This document shows, piece after piece, positions 46,588-58,620 of a stretch of 64,000 bases of DNA. Origin of the DNA: Parus major (Eukaryota > Chordata > Aves > Passeriformes > Paridae). The DNA is taken from assembly GCF_001522545.3 (NCBI RefSeq), contig NC_031769.1, positions 3,083,120-3,147,119 on the forward strand, written 5' to 3'. The notes below the pieces were generated by a model. It was not told the origin of the DNA. It saw only the letters and a list, made by a program, of their open reading frames with translations, and did no database searches. The first letter of the stretch is position 1. Each line of letters begins with the position of its first letter. The translations under genes and the position numbers were made by a program.

Positions 46588-46907
46588 TGAGAGGAAGCTG
46601 TGGTAAGGTGGGGGTCAGCCTCTTCCCCCAGTTAACAAATGACAGGATGAAACAGCCTCAAGTTCCATCACAGGTGGTTTAAATTGGATATTCAGAAAAA
46701 ATTCTTCTCTGAAAGGGCAGTCAGGCATTGGAACAGGCTGCCCAGGGCTGTGGTGGAATTATCATCTCTGAAAGCATTCAAAAGATACGTGGATGTGGCA
46801 CTTGAGGACAGGGTTTAGTGATGGAAATGGTGTTGGATTAACCATTGGACTCAATCACCTCAGAAGCCTCCTCCAACCTCAATGTTTCTGTGATTCTATG
46901 ATTCTAA
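46588..46907 (+). mobile_element. CR1 LINE 3' end (GGATGTGGCAC-type tail)
   Basis: GGAAGCTGTGGTAAGGTGGG, GGTCAGCCTCTTCCCCCAGT, GAACAGGCTGCCCAGGGCTG, GGATGTGGCACTTGAGGACA, then TCTGTGATTCTATGATTCTA. About 320 bp. Same 3'-tail type as 8230-8366. Confidence 0.94.
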
Positions 46908-47221
46908 ACCTCTCACTCTGACAAATTTATTTTTCAAGGAATGTTTCTTAGCCCCAGTCTTCCAGTCAGGCCTGAGAATCTTCACCTCTTCCCTTCATAT
47001 TTTACAGAATTAAGTTGTGACATCCAGCTGTACCTTGGTGGGCAATAATTCCTCAACCACAACTAAACCCATCCTGGTGAGATTATAAAGCAAAGGACAC
47101 GTGCACCTGCACCTGCATCAGGAGAATTTGAAAAATACCCACTTGTCCTCCAAGGGCCTGGTAAATGTGTCCAATTTCACAGGAGTCTCTTTTATCTCAG
47201 GCAGCTGGTGTATGGAGAAAG
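46908..47221. other. no gene seen
   Basis: About 310 bp of unique sequence between two oppositely oriented CR1 copies. Confidence 0.6.
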
Positions 47222-47428
47222 AATAATGGAATTATGGAAGAGTTTGAGCTGGAAATGACCTCTAAGGGTCATCTCATCCATGGGCAGGGAACATCTCCAC
47301 TAGACCAGGGTGCTCCAGCCTGGCCTGGGACACTGCCAGGGATCCAGGGTCAGCCACAGCTTCTCTGGGCACCCTGTGCCAGGGCCTCATCAACCTCACT
47401 GTGAGTGACATTATCCCTAAAATCAGGG
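47222..47428 (-). mobile_element. CR1 LINE 3' fragment
   Basis: AATAATGGAATTATGGAAGA, GCTGGAAATGACCTCTAAGG, CTGGGACACTGCCAGGGATC and TCTGGGCACCCTGTGCCAGG. A deletion has removed part of the usual TTCCAACCCCCTGCC block. Confidence 0.88.
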
Positions 47429-49384
47429 AATTATCCCTGTGACCACTCTGAAACAGCCAAAAACCCTGACAGGCAGCAGATGGAGGCTGGGCTGCCCCTG
47501 GGCACATGGGATTTGTTACAGAGTGTTTTCCTTGTCTGGTTCCTGGCAGGTTTTAAGCTGGCCTTGTTATCTCTACCTTGCCATGTCCCTGAGGGTGAGG
47601 AAGGGCAGAGCAGTGATGGCACAAAAGTGCTGCCTGGGGTCCCCAAGCCCCAGATGGCTTTGGTTTGTGGTTCTGGTGGGGCTTTTTCCCCATTTTCACA
47701 TCCCTCACGAGCAGTACCTGCTGTGTACAGAGGTCCAGTGATGTAAGGGTGATGTCTGGAAGGAATCAAAGATGTCATTCCCATTAAAACAAAACTGGGA
47801 GGTTCTTCTAAATACAATAAATATTAAAATACTGCAACTGTCTATCCTAACTGGCAGCAGACAGCCTTAAAAATCTATTAAAGGAGATTAAGGATGTGGA
47901 AAGCATTTTGGTTCATCAGCCAACAAATAAAAGAGCTTGAGGAGAGAGGGTTGGAAGGCTCCTCTCCTCTCACTGATGATAAATGTGGACACAATTTCAA
48001 ACAGTGCAGAGGTATCCTCAGTCTCACACAGAGGGACTGATCAGGGGCAGAGCTCAGGACTGCAATACAAAATTCAGACTCCTGACTTGTAAACAGAGTT
48101 GTTTTCACATGGCAAAATCTTCTTTTAATCGCCACTGCAGATATCTCATGAGCCAGCAGTTCTGGGCCTGTTTTCCCCTTGCAGATAATGAGGTTAATTG
48201 ACAGCTGCAGCATCCTGATAAGACCTGATGGAAGATGAAATGCAGGCCCAGAGACAGATGGACAAGATAACTCTAATGACCAGCATCAACAATGATGCTG
48301 ACCATTATTAAATCTGTGCTTTCATGGAAAGAGGGAAAAAAAAACTCCTACTTCTAAATGTGTTTTCTTTCCCAGCAAATAATCAAATAACAGCAAATGA
48401 GGCACTTGAATCCAAGAAGACCAGTGCAATGCTTCCTTGTAATTTGGAGAGTTCCACACCTGAGAATTAGGAATGGAAGAAGAGTGTGTGTGTGTGTATG
48501 TGTGTGTGTTTTGACAAGTAGTCATTTAAAAAAGGTTGCAGAGGGAGAGAAGATTCAATATGATCCTCTTTGTCTGCGTAAAAAAATAAGAGTGGGAGTG
48601 GTTATTGGCTGTGCAAAGAGGAGAATAATGTGTTATTTTTGCTCTCTATACTGTTCCTGTGGAATTCATCCAGGAAAACTGCACGTCCTTGTGCACTGCT
48701 GCTGAAAAAAAATAAAAATTGCTAAAGATCCAGAACGTGTTTGACACCACTTATCTGCAAAACTGGCATTTGCTGCTGAGCAGGTCAGACCCAGCTCATT
48801 TTATGGTCAGTGGGAAGGAATGGGCCCTTTTCAGTGTGAGTCACGTGGCACATTTCAGATATTTATTTTAGGGTGAGATAAATCGTGTCCTGGTTTCCAC
48901 TGACTCTTCTCACTGGCTTTTCAGTGTCTGCCAAGAGTCAAGAGGGAATCACTCTAGTAGAGATATTTTTATTGAAAAAAATGGGTATTCAGTTGTATAA
49001 ATCATGCTCTGAAAGACAAACAAAAAAAAACCCCAAATAACAAAAAAAGGCCGTTTTGGTTATCACAACATAACTTAGATCAGATTGAAAATGGTCAGAT
49101 AATAAATAAATAGAACACCTTGGAAGGAAATAAGGCTTCCTGATAAGCTCTTTAACCTAATTGTAAAAGACAGAGGAGGAGTGGCTGGAAGCTGAAGCCA
49201 GACTAGTTCACATTAGAAATAAAGCATGTTTTTAGTACTCAATAAACCACTCCAAGTTGAGTCATGTATTCTTCTTTTCTGATGCCTTCAAATAAAAATA
49301 GAATGAATAAAAAAATTCAGAAGGAGATGCTTCAGCCAGGACAAATCAGTGAGCACAGGCTCAGCGTGGGTTGAATGGCAGAGA
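47429..49384. other. no gene seen; 2 kb of unique sequence
   Basis: Frames to 128 codons (47431-47817 minus) overlap plus frames 47405-47746, with no domain. Holds the (TG)n at 48483-48510 and an A/C run at 49020-49034. Confidence 0.5.
48483..48510 (+). repeat. (GT)n microsatellite
   Basis: GTGTGTGTGTGTGTATGTGT and GTGTGT: about 14 dinucleotides with one A interruption. Confidence 0.95.
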
Positions 49385-49735
49385 ACTACAGAATTATTTA
49401 GCTTTGAAAAGACCCCAAAGATCGTTGGGGCTGGGCATGAACTGGGCAGAGCCAAACCCATCACTGAGCCTTGTCCCCAGGTGCCACATCCACAAATCCC
49501 TCCAGGGATTGTTATTCCACCCTGAGCAGTCTTTTCCAATGCTTGACAACTCTTTCCAGGGAGATTTTTTTCCTAATATCCAAACTAAACCTCCCCTGGT
49601 GCAACTTGGGGCCGTTTGCTTTTGTTTTATCACTTTTTCCCTGGGGGCAGAGTCTGACCCATCCCTGGCTGCCTCCTCCTGTCAGGGAGTTGTGCAGAGC
49701 CAGAAAGTCCCCACGAGCCTCCTTTTCTGTGTCAT
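49385..49735 (-). mobile_element. CR1 LINE 3' part
   Basis: ACTACAGAATTATTTAGCTT, AGGTGCCACATCCACAAATC, CTCCAGGGATTGTTATTCCA, TATCCAAACTAAACCTCCCC and GGTGCAACTTGGGGCCGTTT. The GTGCAACTTGGGGCC block shows another CR1 subfamily, shared with 53485 and 56395. Confidence 0.93.
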
Positions 49736-52700
49736 TCTCCTGTAGTCAAGATTAAAAACCAAAGTGTTACAATTCCTCTTTAATTTACCTCTAACTTTGC
49801 CAAATACTGTTGCCTGAAATAAAGATGATTGAGTTTTTCTTCCCACCTTTTGCTTTTTCTCATCCTTCTCCTCTCTTTACATGATCTGTAACAGAAACTG
49901 GTCAGATCATTTCACTTATTCATTGAAAATAATTTTTCTTCATTTACAAGAAATTGTCATGAATAATTGTTTTTAATTTTGATTTGTTTTTATTTCTGGG
50001 TTAGGGTTTATATATATATATATAAATATGTATAAAATTGTGGGATGTAACAATGCTCAGAAGAAGCTTAAAGCAAATAAAAGACTTTATAGTGTAGGTT
50101 TAGAGAGAACTGAATCTCTTCACTCCAGGAGGGTCTTATTCTCTACATGGTGCAGAGATCACACATTTTAAAAGGACAATACAAAATACAAACTTGATGT
50201 GCTGTGCATTTGGCAAATTCAGTGATTGCCACAAAATCTGGCAGAACTTTAGGGATTGTTGCTCTGATTAGGACTGGTGTCTTCACTGAATCTGGAGCAG
50301 AAGCTCATATTCTGCATCTTCCCTGACCTTTAGGGAAGGAATTTCAGTGCTTCTCACAACTCAACATTGCCTATTTATCCTCAGAAGCTGCAGAGATTCA
50401 CAAAGTATTTTTGACTTATTAAACCACCCAGTCTGGGTAATGCCCATTCCATTTACACACATCTCAAAGTCTCAGCTAAACATCTGCTTCTTCTCCCTTC
50501 TGTCACTGGCTGGTGTTATTTAATCTCCTATAAGCTGCTATAAATTATTAATTAGGGAAGTCTGACAATGGTTTTGCCATTTTGTCAAACCCATTAACCT
50601 TGTTAGAGGTGTGTGAGTGTTCTGTCCCATTATCCAGCAAGCTCTAACATCACGATAAACAAGGTTACCTGCCTCTTGCCTGCAGGAATATTTTACAGCT
50701 TTGTGCACTGCTGAGCTGAGTCTTTCCTAAAACTCCTAAAACAACTCCTAAAACAAGAAATGAGGATTTTGGCTGCCCCTGCCTGGTCCCCTCAATTCCC
50801 GTGCCCCTGCTGTTTCAGGACCTTATGATGGAAACTGTAGAACACAGAGAAAACTTTATTTGAAGATTATTCGATTTCTAAAGAAGTCATTAGTCAATAT
50901 TAAATACAGCAGCATGGGTGATGATCCCCAGCTGACCAGACTAACAAAACATTTGCAGATACCTGTGAAAAGAATATTTATAACAAGATAATGAGGTAAT
51001 ATGGATCCTTACAAGAACTTCTTTCTGAGCACAAGGGAGAGCCCAAGCAAAAATCACAGGGGAAGGTCACAGTAAATCACTGTCAATCTTCATTTCTGGG
51101 TGAGATCCTCCAGATGTGAATTTTGGAGATCAAGTTCACTCTTTTTCTTCAAAAACCAGACTTTTGACTCCCTTTGCAGAATGAGTTGATAGAATTAAGA
51201 CTTTACTGTTGTAGGGTTTGGATTTAGAGTTATGACCATATAACAAGAGGTCCTGCTCATATTATTTATCCTCTCCCTTTTTTCCTCTGTTTTTCCCTGG
51301 TCTAAAAAAAATAAAAATAAAAAATTGGTCATATCTTTACAGAATATTTTTAATTTCTCAGATATCTGTCATGAAAAGTTCAGATTATGTCTGTCAGTGC
51401 CATTTCCCTCTGAAAGGAAAATTTACCTGAAAATATTTTTTTGTGTTCAGGACTCCATGCTTAAAAAAAAGTGACTTTTCAACCAGAGAAGGTTGTAAAC
51501 TTCATCCAGGAGTGAGTGCTTTTATTCAGTCCATGCTGGGCACAACATTTTTATTGGGAATAAACAGCTGCAGAATAGATATCAAACCAAATGAGCTGGA
51601 AGTTTGTTGAAAGGAAGGAAATGGCTTTTGTGGTTTCATATTTTCTTCGTTCATTAAAATGCCAATAACTTGACAGCACAGTGCTTAGTTATGGTCAGCA
51701 CTCCAGACACCCCTGTGCTCTATAAATAACATTTATATTGCCAACTTCTTCACATGCACAGGAAGTTTTTATTGTCATCATCTTTATTCCTGCCTCTACC
51801 TTCTGCCAGGTCGTGGCTGCTTTTCCTTGAAGAACTTCCTCTTACTTCTGTCCTTTTCAAACTCAAGTCCTGTTCTGGAGGAAAAATAAGATTTTCAGAA
51901 GGTTTTTCTAATAAACAGAGACCCTCTTTAAATATAGTTTTCCAGTCTGCCCTAATTTTGAGTTTTTAACTTTTCCATAATTTTAGTTTTTAGTGACTTT
52001 TAATCCCTTCTGATCAGGCTCTTTGTTAGAATAACAAACAATTTTTTTCTTAAACTTTAATACCTTTCACCCACATTAAATTCCCAGAGCTTTGCTCCTA
52101 ATGAAAGATTTCAATGTTTTTTTAGCACCCTGTATTATTTGGGATGTACATCCCCATGGGACTGGGGATCACCATCATCATCATCATCATCATCACAATT
52201 TAAAAATTAAAAATATAATATCATGATCCTTCTTGAAATAATTGAAGGATAAAGAATGACAATCCAACAGTTGTTTGTTAAAATTTACAGGGTTCTTAAA
52301 TAGGAGTGAATTTCACTGTTGTCTATTTTTTGTGTGTGTTTTTATGGGAACCTTGTTGAAATCGCTAAGGAGGTTTGATTTAATCTCCCTGTGAGGTTTT
52401 CCTAAGGTGTTCACTAAAGTAAATAATATCAGTATTGTAAGGTGTTGCTCACAGTATTTTCATATAAAACACTTAATATCTCATTCCCATGACAAGCAAA
52501 TGACTCAGTGTGATAAGGGTATTATAAAAATATGAAATTATGACCTAGAAAGAAAAAGAAACAAATAGCTCCTCTCTCCCCCCCATTTTATGGAAAAAAA
52601 TTGTTTCTAGAAAGGAAAAGGAAGCTGGTTAGAGTTGTACCACTGACTAATTTTTCACTAAAAATGTATTTCAAAATTCTTTCCATTATTTGGATGAAAA

Positions 52701-53484
52701 AGGTTTTTTTCAATAGAAAATAAATCTACCAGCTCTTCCAACATATTAATCACACTTGTCATTGTTAATTTTTCGGCTTGTTTCCATTTAGGGAACCCTT
52801 TGAGATTGGAATAAAGTCATGTCTTAAACAAGGAGCAATTTTTTTCCTCCTTTGAAAACAGAGGAATTTTATTGCAACTACGTGGGGACCGATCAAAATC
52901 ACATCCAGGAATGGGAGTGAAGGAGTCCATGTGGGTAGGATTTATCCTGCCAGACTTCAGGGGACACATTCATTTATTTCCCTTTTTGGAAGTGCCTGTT
53001 GATCAGGATGCTCACCTGTTGTGGGTACCAGGCATCCTCAGAGGCCTGGCAAACCTGGCAGGATGTGGAGGGATTTTATGCCCTTCTGGAGCACAGCTGT
53101 GAAGCTGACAGGACAAGAAATTTTGTTTAGGAATAAGAATCCTATCCTAGATCTGACCACAAAGGGTGGTGCCCACCCCAGGGTTAAATGTCTGTAACGT
53201 CAGTGTTAATTTTTATTGAGCTGGGTCCTGCTCATCCCCAACTTCCAGCTGTGCAAAACATCAGCTGGAGGTGACACAGCAGATTCCTTTGTAGCTTTGG
53301 CCCTTTCAGTCTGCAGCTTTGGCACAGGGGATGAGGACACCTCATCTGAGAATTCTTGACCTGAGGGAGGTTATTTTCTGGTGTGAAATAAATGTGCTGT
53401 GCTCCATTGCTTCTCTTTCCCTTCATGTCAGGAAAGAATTGTTGCTTTCTCCGTGGTGTCCCAAGCCAGAAAAGGTGAGATTTC
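49736..53484. other. no gene seen; 3.7 kb AT-rich unique sequence
   Basis: Few frames exceed 70 codons. Contains (TA)n at about 50008-50024 and (ATC)n at 52173-52195, plus a short triple CTCCTAAAACA-like repeat at about 50727-50755. One of the longest stretches here without a recognisable mobile element outside the 20-31 kb region. Confidence 0.55.
52173..52195 (+). repeat. (ATC)n microsatellite
   Basis: CATCATCATCATCATCATCA and TCA: about 7-8 perfect trinucleotides. Confidence 0.9.
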
Positions 53485-53833
53485 GTAGAGTCACAGGATT
53501 ATTTAGGTTGGAAAGGACCAGTAAAATCACTGAGTTTAAATGTTAACCCAGCACTGCCAGGTCCACCACTAAACCACGTCCCCAAGTGCCACGTCCACAT
53601 CTTTTAAATCCCTGCAAGGATGGTGACTCCATCACTTCCATGGGCAGCCTGTTCCAATGTCTGACCACTCTTTCTGTGAAGAAACATTTCCAAAAAGCCA
53701 ATCTGAACCTCCCCTGGTGCAACATGAGATCATTACCTCTTGTTCTGCCTCTTGTTACCTGGGAGAAGAGATGAGCCCCACGTCATTCCAACCTCCTTTC
53801 AGGAAGATGAGGAACTCCCTTTCCAGGCTGAGC
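53485..53833 (-). mobile_element. CR1 LINE 3' part
   Basis: TAGAGTCACAGGATTATTTA, GGTTGGAAAGGACCAGTAAA, CCCCAAGTGCCACGTCCACA, GGGCAGCCTGTTCCAATGTC and CCTCCCCTGGTGCAACATGA. It ends at about TTTCCAGGCTGAGC. Relatively complete 3' UTR, same subfamily as 49385. Confidence 0.95.
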
Positions 53834-54680
53834 TTCTTTTCTTTTGACTTTTTTTTTTGAGTCTCCAACAGCTTTTTAGGGCTTCCTGCCAGCTGAGAAT
53901 AGAACATTCCACAGAATCCTCCAATCTTTATCAACATCCACAACCCATGCTGGTTCTAGGTAAATATTTGGAGCGTGCAAGGTGAGATAAACATCAGGCC
54001 ACACTGAGAGACAAAGCCACTTGTCACCATGAGCTGTTTTCTGTCAGTCACAGATTCAGCTGATCACTAGGGACTAAAGAGATGAGCAAAATTAGCTTCT
54101 GTTGTGCTATGTGCAATGTGAATCCATTTTCCATGCCCCACCGTGGTGACCTGGAAGTTTGCTGCATGCAGATTTTTGTCCCATCTGGCATATTTGAAGG
54201 CTGGGAGGGGAAAAATGTGACTGGATGGGAGGTTTGGAGTGGATACATGCAGTCCTAAGTGTTTTCAATAGAGCATTAATTGAAATGTTGTAGATGCTGT
54301 TTGCCTCAGCTGTAGCTGTTCATAATAATTAGGTTGATGGATTCAGAGAGGAACAACAGCAAAAAAAATTGTCTCTCTTCTCAGAGAGAAGGAAATTGAA
54401 GCACTGGGTTGGGGATTTGGGAGTCTAGTAAACCCCTGCTCCTGGTAAATTGGATGTGTACAAGTGCTGGAGCTGGATGGGATACATCCAGCAGGGAGCT
54501 GGCTGACAAAATGCTGCCACTTTCCATCTTAAATGAAAGTTTTCTGAGCTAAAGAGGTGTCCCCAGTGTAAATAAAATTAAAAAAACACAAAACAAAACA
54601 ACAAGGAGGATTCAGAGACCTGTGTGGCACTTGCCTCCCCACAATCCTTGGGAATGAAGCAAACCCTCCCATGATCACTG
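53834..54680. other. no gene seen
   Basis: Unique sequence with an A/C run at 54578-54602. Frames up to 66 codons, unrecognised. Confidence 0.55.
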
Positions 54681-54925
54681 CTCAGGGGAGAAATTCTTCC
54701 TGATATCCAGGGGGAATTTCCTGGGATCAGTTCCTACCTGTTCCCCTGGTGCCACTGCTGGGTCCCACAAAGCAGGGTCTGATCCATGCAGACACCCAGG
54801 GATGGGGCCCCTCTCACTCATCTCTTCTTGAGGCTGAACAGCCCCAGCTGCCTCAGCCTTTGCTCAGCCCCTTCATCACCTTCAGAGTCTTCCTCTGGAC
54901 CTGCTCCAGCAGCTCCAAATTTACC
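54681..54925 (-). mobile_element. CR1 LINE fragment lacking the 3' tail
   Basis: GAGAAATTCTTCCTGATATC, then GAGGCTGAACAGCCCCAGCT, GCCTCAGCCTTTGCTCAGCC and TCCTCTGGACCTGCTCCAGC. The 3' tail is missing on the left. On its 5' side the copy stops where the probable solo LTR begins, so the LTR may have interrupted it. Confidence 0.87.
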
Positions 54926-54931
54926 CCTCTC

Positions 54932-55449
54932 TGTTGGAAACAGAAAAATGGAAAATTCCACAAGTGCTGAAGGGTTCATCTGCAGCCTTAGAAAGAGCTT
55001 GGGTTAATGCAGTGATGAAGATATACAGACATAGGGTAGAGAAATTATAAACTTATGTTTCTATAGTTATAAGTAAGAATATGTCTAGAGTAGGTAAGAA
55101 ATGATATTAGGTAAAATAGTTTGCGGTTTAAGCTGCAATAGTGTGATGTACAGAGTAGGTTAGAGATCCAGAAACTGTAGTGGAGGGGTATGTGAGTATG
55201 TGACCTCTCTGCTTATTGGCTAAGAGAGAGACACAGTGAGGCAAAATTAGGCTAAAGTGATAGGTTAATGAGTGGAAACGAGTCTTGTGTCAACTGTCTA
55301 TGTTTTCTATGTTTTGTGTCTTCCTTGAGCTATGGTTGACTTGTTGCTCCTCTAAATCTCACACCTTCAGTCTGACATCTTATCTGGCTACTTGAGCAAT
55401 AAATCATCTCAAAGCAAGGTGGTCCCATCTCTTGTCCTTCATCTTGATG
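54932..55449 (+). mobile_element. probable solo LTR of an endogenous retrovirus
   Basis: About 518 bp of AT-rich non-CR1 sequence starting TGTTGGAAACAG. It contains an inverted CCAAT-like element (TTATTGGCTAAGAGAG, about 55213-55228) and an AATAAA polyadenylation hexamer (about 55399) followed by a short U5-like stretch, the order expected of U3-R-U5. The hexamer CCTCTC lies directly before the proposed start (54926-54931) and directly after the proposed end (55450-55455), compatible with a 6-bp target-site duplication. The proposed 3' end reads ...TTGATG rather than the usual ...CA, so the right boundary may be wrong by some bases. No internal retroviral sequence flanks it. Family not assigned. 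Confidence 0.55.
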
Positions 55450-55455
55450 CCTCTC

Positions 55456-56394
55456 CTCCTGGGAAATGTTTGTTTCTCCAAGTTCTCCTGCTTAAAGTAT
55501 GCACAGACCACAAAACCCACCTGTGATGAGAAGAAACACTGTCTGGCCACCTGATTTTTGCTGTCTTACACTGGAGAGTGCAGCACTGAGGGAACCTTTT
55601 TTGTTTCTCATTCTTCCTTTCTCAATTTCTTTCTCCTTGACCTCGCTCTGCTGAGGCTTTTGGGTGTTTTGTAATTAACCAAACCTTGCCTCCACTCTGC
55701 CAGACTTCCTTCAGCAGCTCAGGAGAGGTGTGGGATTCCCAAGGGTCTTTTGCTTGATCTGCCAAGCTCATGAATTTGTCTTGGCAATAAAATGGATGGA
55801 AAGAGAGGGAAGCGAGAAATGAGCACATCCCATTCTCTGAGGAGTGTCCATGGTCTCTGGTCACAGACCCACACAAAATCTGAGCTGACAAACTCACCTT
55901 AACAGCTGAGAAGTGACTGTGGGAGATGTGTCCAACCCTAATTCCTGGAAATTCACTGTAAAATGGGACATCTTTGGTCCTGATGTGGCTGATTTGGGCT
56001 GCACATCACCGGAGTGGCAGCAAGCACAGCCAGCTGTGCCACAGAATGTGGAAACTTCAACCACAGGCACTTGGGATGCTCTGGCTGTGCCTCGAAGCAG
56101 ATGATCCACAATCCCTGTACGTGCAATTTCACCTTGCAAAGCTCCAGCAAAGCTGCATCCCAGCAGCTGTTTTATTCAGTTTGCTCCTGCCATGCCCACA
56201 AGCATCCAAGGACAGTTAATTGCTGTTCCTGGTGCAATGGGTGCTCCCTCAACCTCTGCCTGAGCCCTGACTCCTGTCCCCAGCCAGGTCACCACGCTGC
56301 CAGCTGCACAGAAAATCCCAGGAGCAAACTTTTTGGGACAATTCTGGTAAATTGAAGTTGAAAGAGTGTCTGGGTTAAAAGTGTTTGCTCCAGT
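55456..56394. other. no gene seen
   Basis: Several overlapping frames at 55894-56439 on both strands (up to 113 codons), with no recognisable domain and no repeat signature. The overlap of open frames on opposite strands reflects locally higher GC. Confidence 0.5.
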
Positions 56395-56590
56395 GATGTG
56401 GGGATCACCACTGGGCCCCTTCCCCAAGTGCCACATCATTTAAATCCCCACAAGGATGGCGACTCCCTGGGCACCTGTTTCAACACTTGACCCTTTCCAT
56501 GAAGACTTTTTACCTAATACCCAATCTAAACCTCCCTGGCCCAAATTGAAGCTATTTCCTCTTGTCCTGTCACTTTTTCCTTGGGGTCTG
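56395..56590 (-). mobile_element. CR1 LINE 3' fragment
   Basis: CCCCAAGTGCCACATCATTT, AAATCCCCACAAGGATGGCG, TACCTAATACCCAATCTAAA and CTATTTCCTCTTGTCCTGTC. It lacks the terminal octamers; the tail side is eroded. Confidence 0.9.
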
Positions 56591-58214
56591 ATTACTTGGT
56601 ATGAAATCTCTCACAGGTATAAATAAATAACAAAACCTCCAAAGCAATTAAAACCTTGTGTATTGCTTCTTGTTTTAAAACTACAGAGACATCACAACGT
56701 GTTTTAAAGCTGTTCTATGACAATCAGGAAAGGGGGACACTTTTATTTTCCTTTTCAATTATAGTTAAGTTTTTTCTCTCTTCATATTTACACAGAAATT
56801 GGGATTTCAAAGAGAAAAAAATATAAATTGTGCTTTCATTTAAATTTAGTCCTTCATGTTACAGGATAAATTTATATTATGTATAAGGTGTCTAGGTATA
56901 ATCACACCCTGGAGATGCCTTTTTTCATTCAATCACTGTGGAGGGAGCTAAGGAAAATGTCTTGGATGCTTTTGTGGATCTCAGTGAAATGAATTTCACT
57001 CTCCTTTCTCAGACTTACAGTAAATAACACAACAACTGGGAACAATCTGGTTCCTCCACCCATGGCAAGCAGTATTTTTCCTTCATTGTCATTCTGTTAG
57101 AATGATATTTTTTTCCTTTCATGTCCAATAAATGCTTGGCATCAGCATCATAACTTACCCCTTCCAGACCATATCAGAAAATAAACTGGATAAAACCCAT
57201 TCCATACTAATGGAGGATTATCCTTAGTTTTCTTTCTTATTTGAACAAGAAGTCCACATTTAAATTTCAAGTTAATATTTTAGGATGTAAGAGTTTTTTT
57301 GGTTTTTTTTTTTCCAGAGTCTACTGAATTTTAGACTTTTAGTAGCAAAGATAAGTAAGAAAATATTTATTCACTTAGGCTGGCATTGGAGTCAAGCTTT
57401 TTGAATAAAACAGGACAAGGGATGCTCAAAAACTCTGAAAAGGAGAGCAGACTGTACCTCTGCTGCAGCAGTCATGGATCTGCTTCTGCTGCTTATTTTT
57501 CAGCTGAAATAACAGCTCTGTGTTTGAGAATTCCCATTGGTTCCTGTGGAAATAATCATGATTTTTGGGGAAAAAGAAAAAAGTCAGTTCTAGGTGGGGA
57601 TGTGGAAAAGAAAGAGAGAAATTCCCACAATAGCAGAGAGAAATTCCCAGAGATCTTGGGTACAGATTTTTTAACAATAATAATAAAAAAAATAAAAAAA
57701 TTAAAAAGAAATAAAAAAAAGAGAAAAAGTGGCGAAAAGAGAAGCAAATAGAAGTTTCTGGGCTAAAAAGCTGATTCTGGGTATTTGTGTGTTAAAAAAG
57801 GAGAGAATATCTATCACAAAGGATTTACTTTTACTATTCATAAGCACCTGAAAAATAGAGATATTTCTGCCTGAGCTGCTCCCATGGAGCTCCTTGAGGT
57901 CTGATCAATTCATCCAATGCACGGGGAAATCCAAATCTTCTAACTCTCAATGTGACATCTGGTGTTGGTGACATGAGCCACACTGAGGAACTGCCTGGCT
58001 TTGTCCACTGATGGTCAGTGAAGCCCTGGAGGATGGAATTCCCACCCACATCTGCATCTCAGGCATCCCAGGAGAGGGGAGGAAAATCCCACCACGGGAA
58101 AGAGAGCGGGGAACCAGCCAATTTATCCTTTATAAACCAGGGTTATCTGCACCTCCTCTCCTCACACCTCAAGATGGCCTTAAAGGGTGAAAAAGCAGTG
58201 TTTTTAGTTAGCAG
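56591..58214. other. no gene seen; 1.6 kb between CR1 and the minisatellite
   Basis: AT-rich to 57.8 kb, with an A-rich run at 57678-57727. From 57.85 to 58.21 kb the sequence is more GC-rich. This is where retroviral internal sequence would lie if the minus-strand LTR at 58.45 kb were still attached to a provirus, but I recognise no gag-like frame. Confidence 0.5.
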
Positions 58215-58415
58215 TGATGGAGAAGTGTCTCACTGATGGAGAAGTGTCTCACTGGTGGAGAATTGTCTCACCAATGGAGAAGTGTCTCACTGGTGGAGAA
58301 TTGTCTCACCAATGGAGAAGTGTCTCACTGGTGGAGAAGTGTCTCACTGATGGAGAAGTGTCTCACTGATGCAGAATTGTCTCACTGATGGAGAAGTGTC
58401 CCACCGATGGAGAAG
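58215..58415. repeat. 19-bp minisatellite, 10.6 copies
   Basis: Unit TGATGGAGAAGTGTCTCAC. Full copies start at 58215, 58234, 58253, 58272, 58291, 58310, 58329, 58348, 58367 and 58386, followed by a partial copy (58405-58415). All full copies are exactly 19 bp with 0-4 substitutions. Copies 3-6 alternate TGGTGGAGAATTG and CAATGGAGAAGTG variants, a 38-bp higher-order unit. The array ends 13 bases from the primer-binding site. Confidence 0.97.
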
Positions 58416-58428
58416 GAGTGGAGCGGCT

Positions 58429-58446
58429 TCCGAACGTTGGGCGCCA
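58429..58446 (-). promoter_or_regulatory. retroviral primer-binding site, tRNA-Lys type
   Basis: On the minus strand the sequence begins TGGCGCCCAACGT, identical over 13 bases to the 3'-end complement of the lysine tRNA used as primer by many class II (beta-like) retroviruses. The last five bases differ. It lies 5 bases inside the proposed LTR end at 58452, close to the expected place. Reverse transcription primed here would copy towards the U5 at higher coordinates. Confidence 0.8.
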
Positions 58447-58620
58447 GTTATTGATGTACAAATCACATATGGTGAGAGACTTCTCCAGGGTCAGGCTGTT
58501 CAGGTGTAAGCAGTTTATTATCATTTATTTATTATATATTATATTGGTTAATTTATTTATTATTATTTGGGTAGAGGGAGGAAGAGACCCGTTTCCCCCG
58601 CCAGCCACAGCTTAAATGTG

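Noticed and set aside
57850..58214. Retroviral gag to the left of the minisatellite
   Set aside because: Looked for a gag-like frame or zinc-knuckle pattern on the minus strand and saw none.
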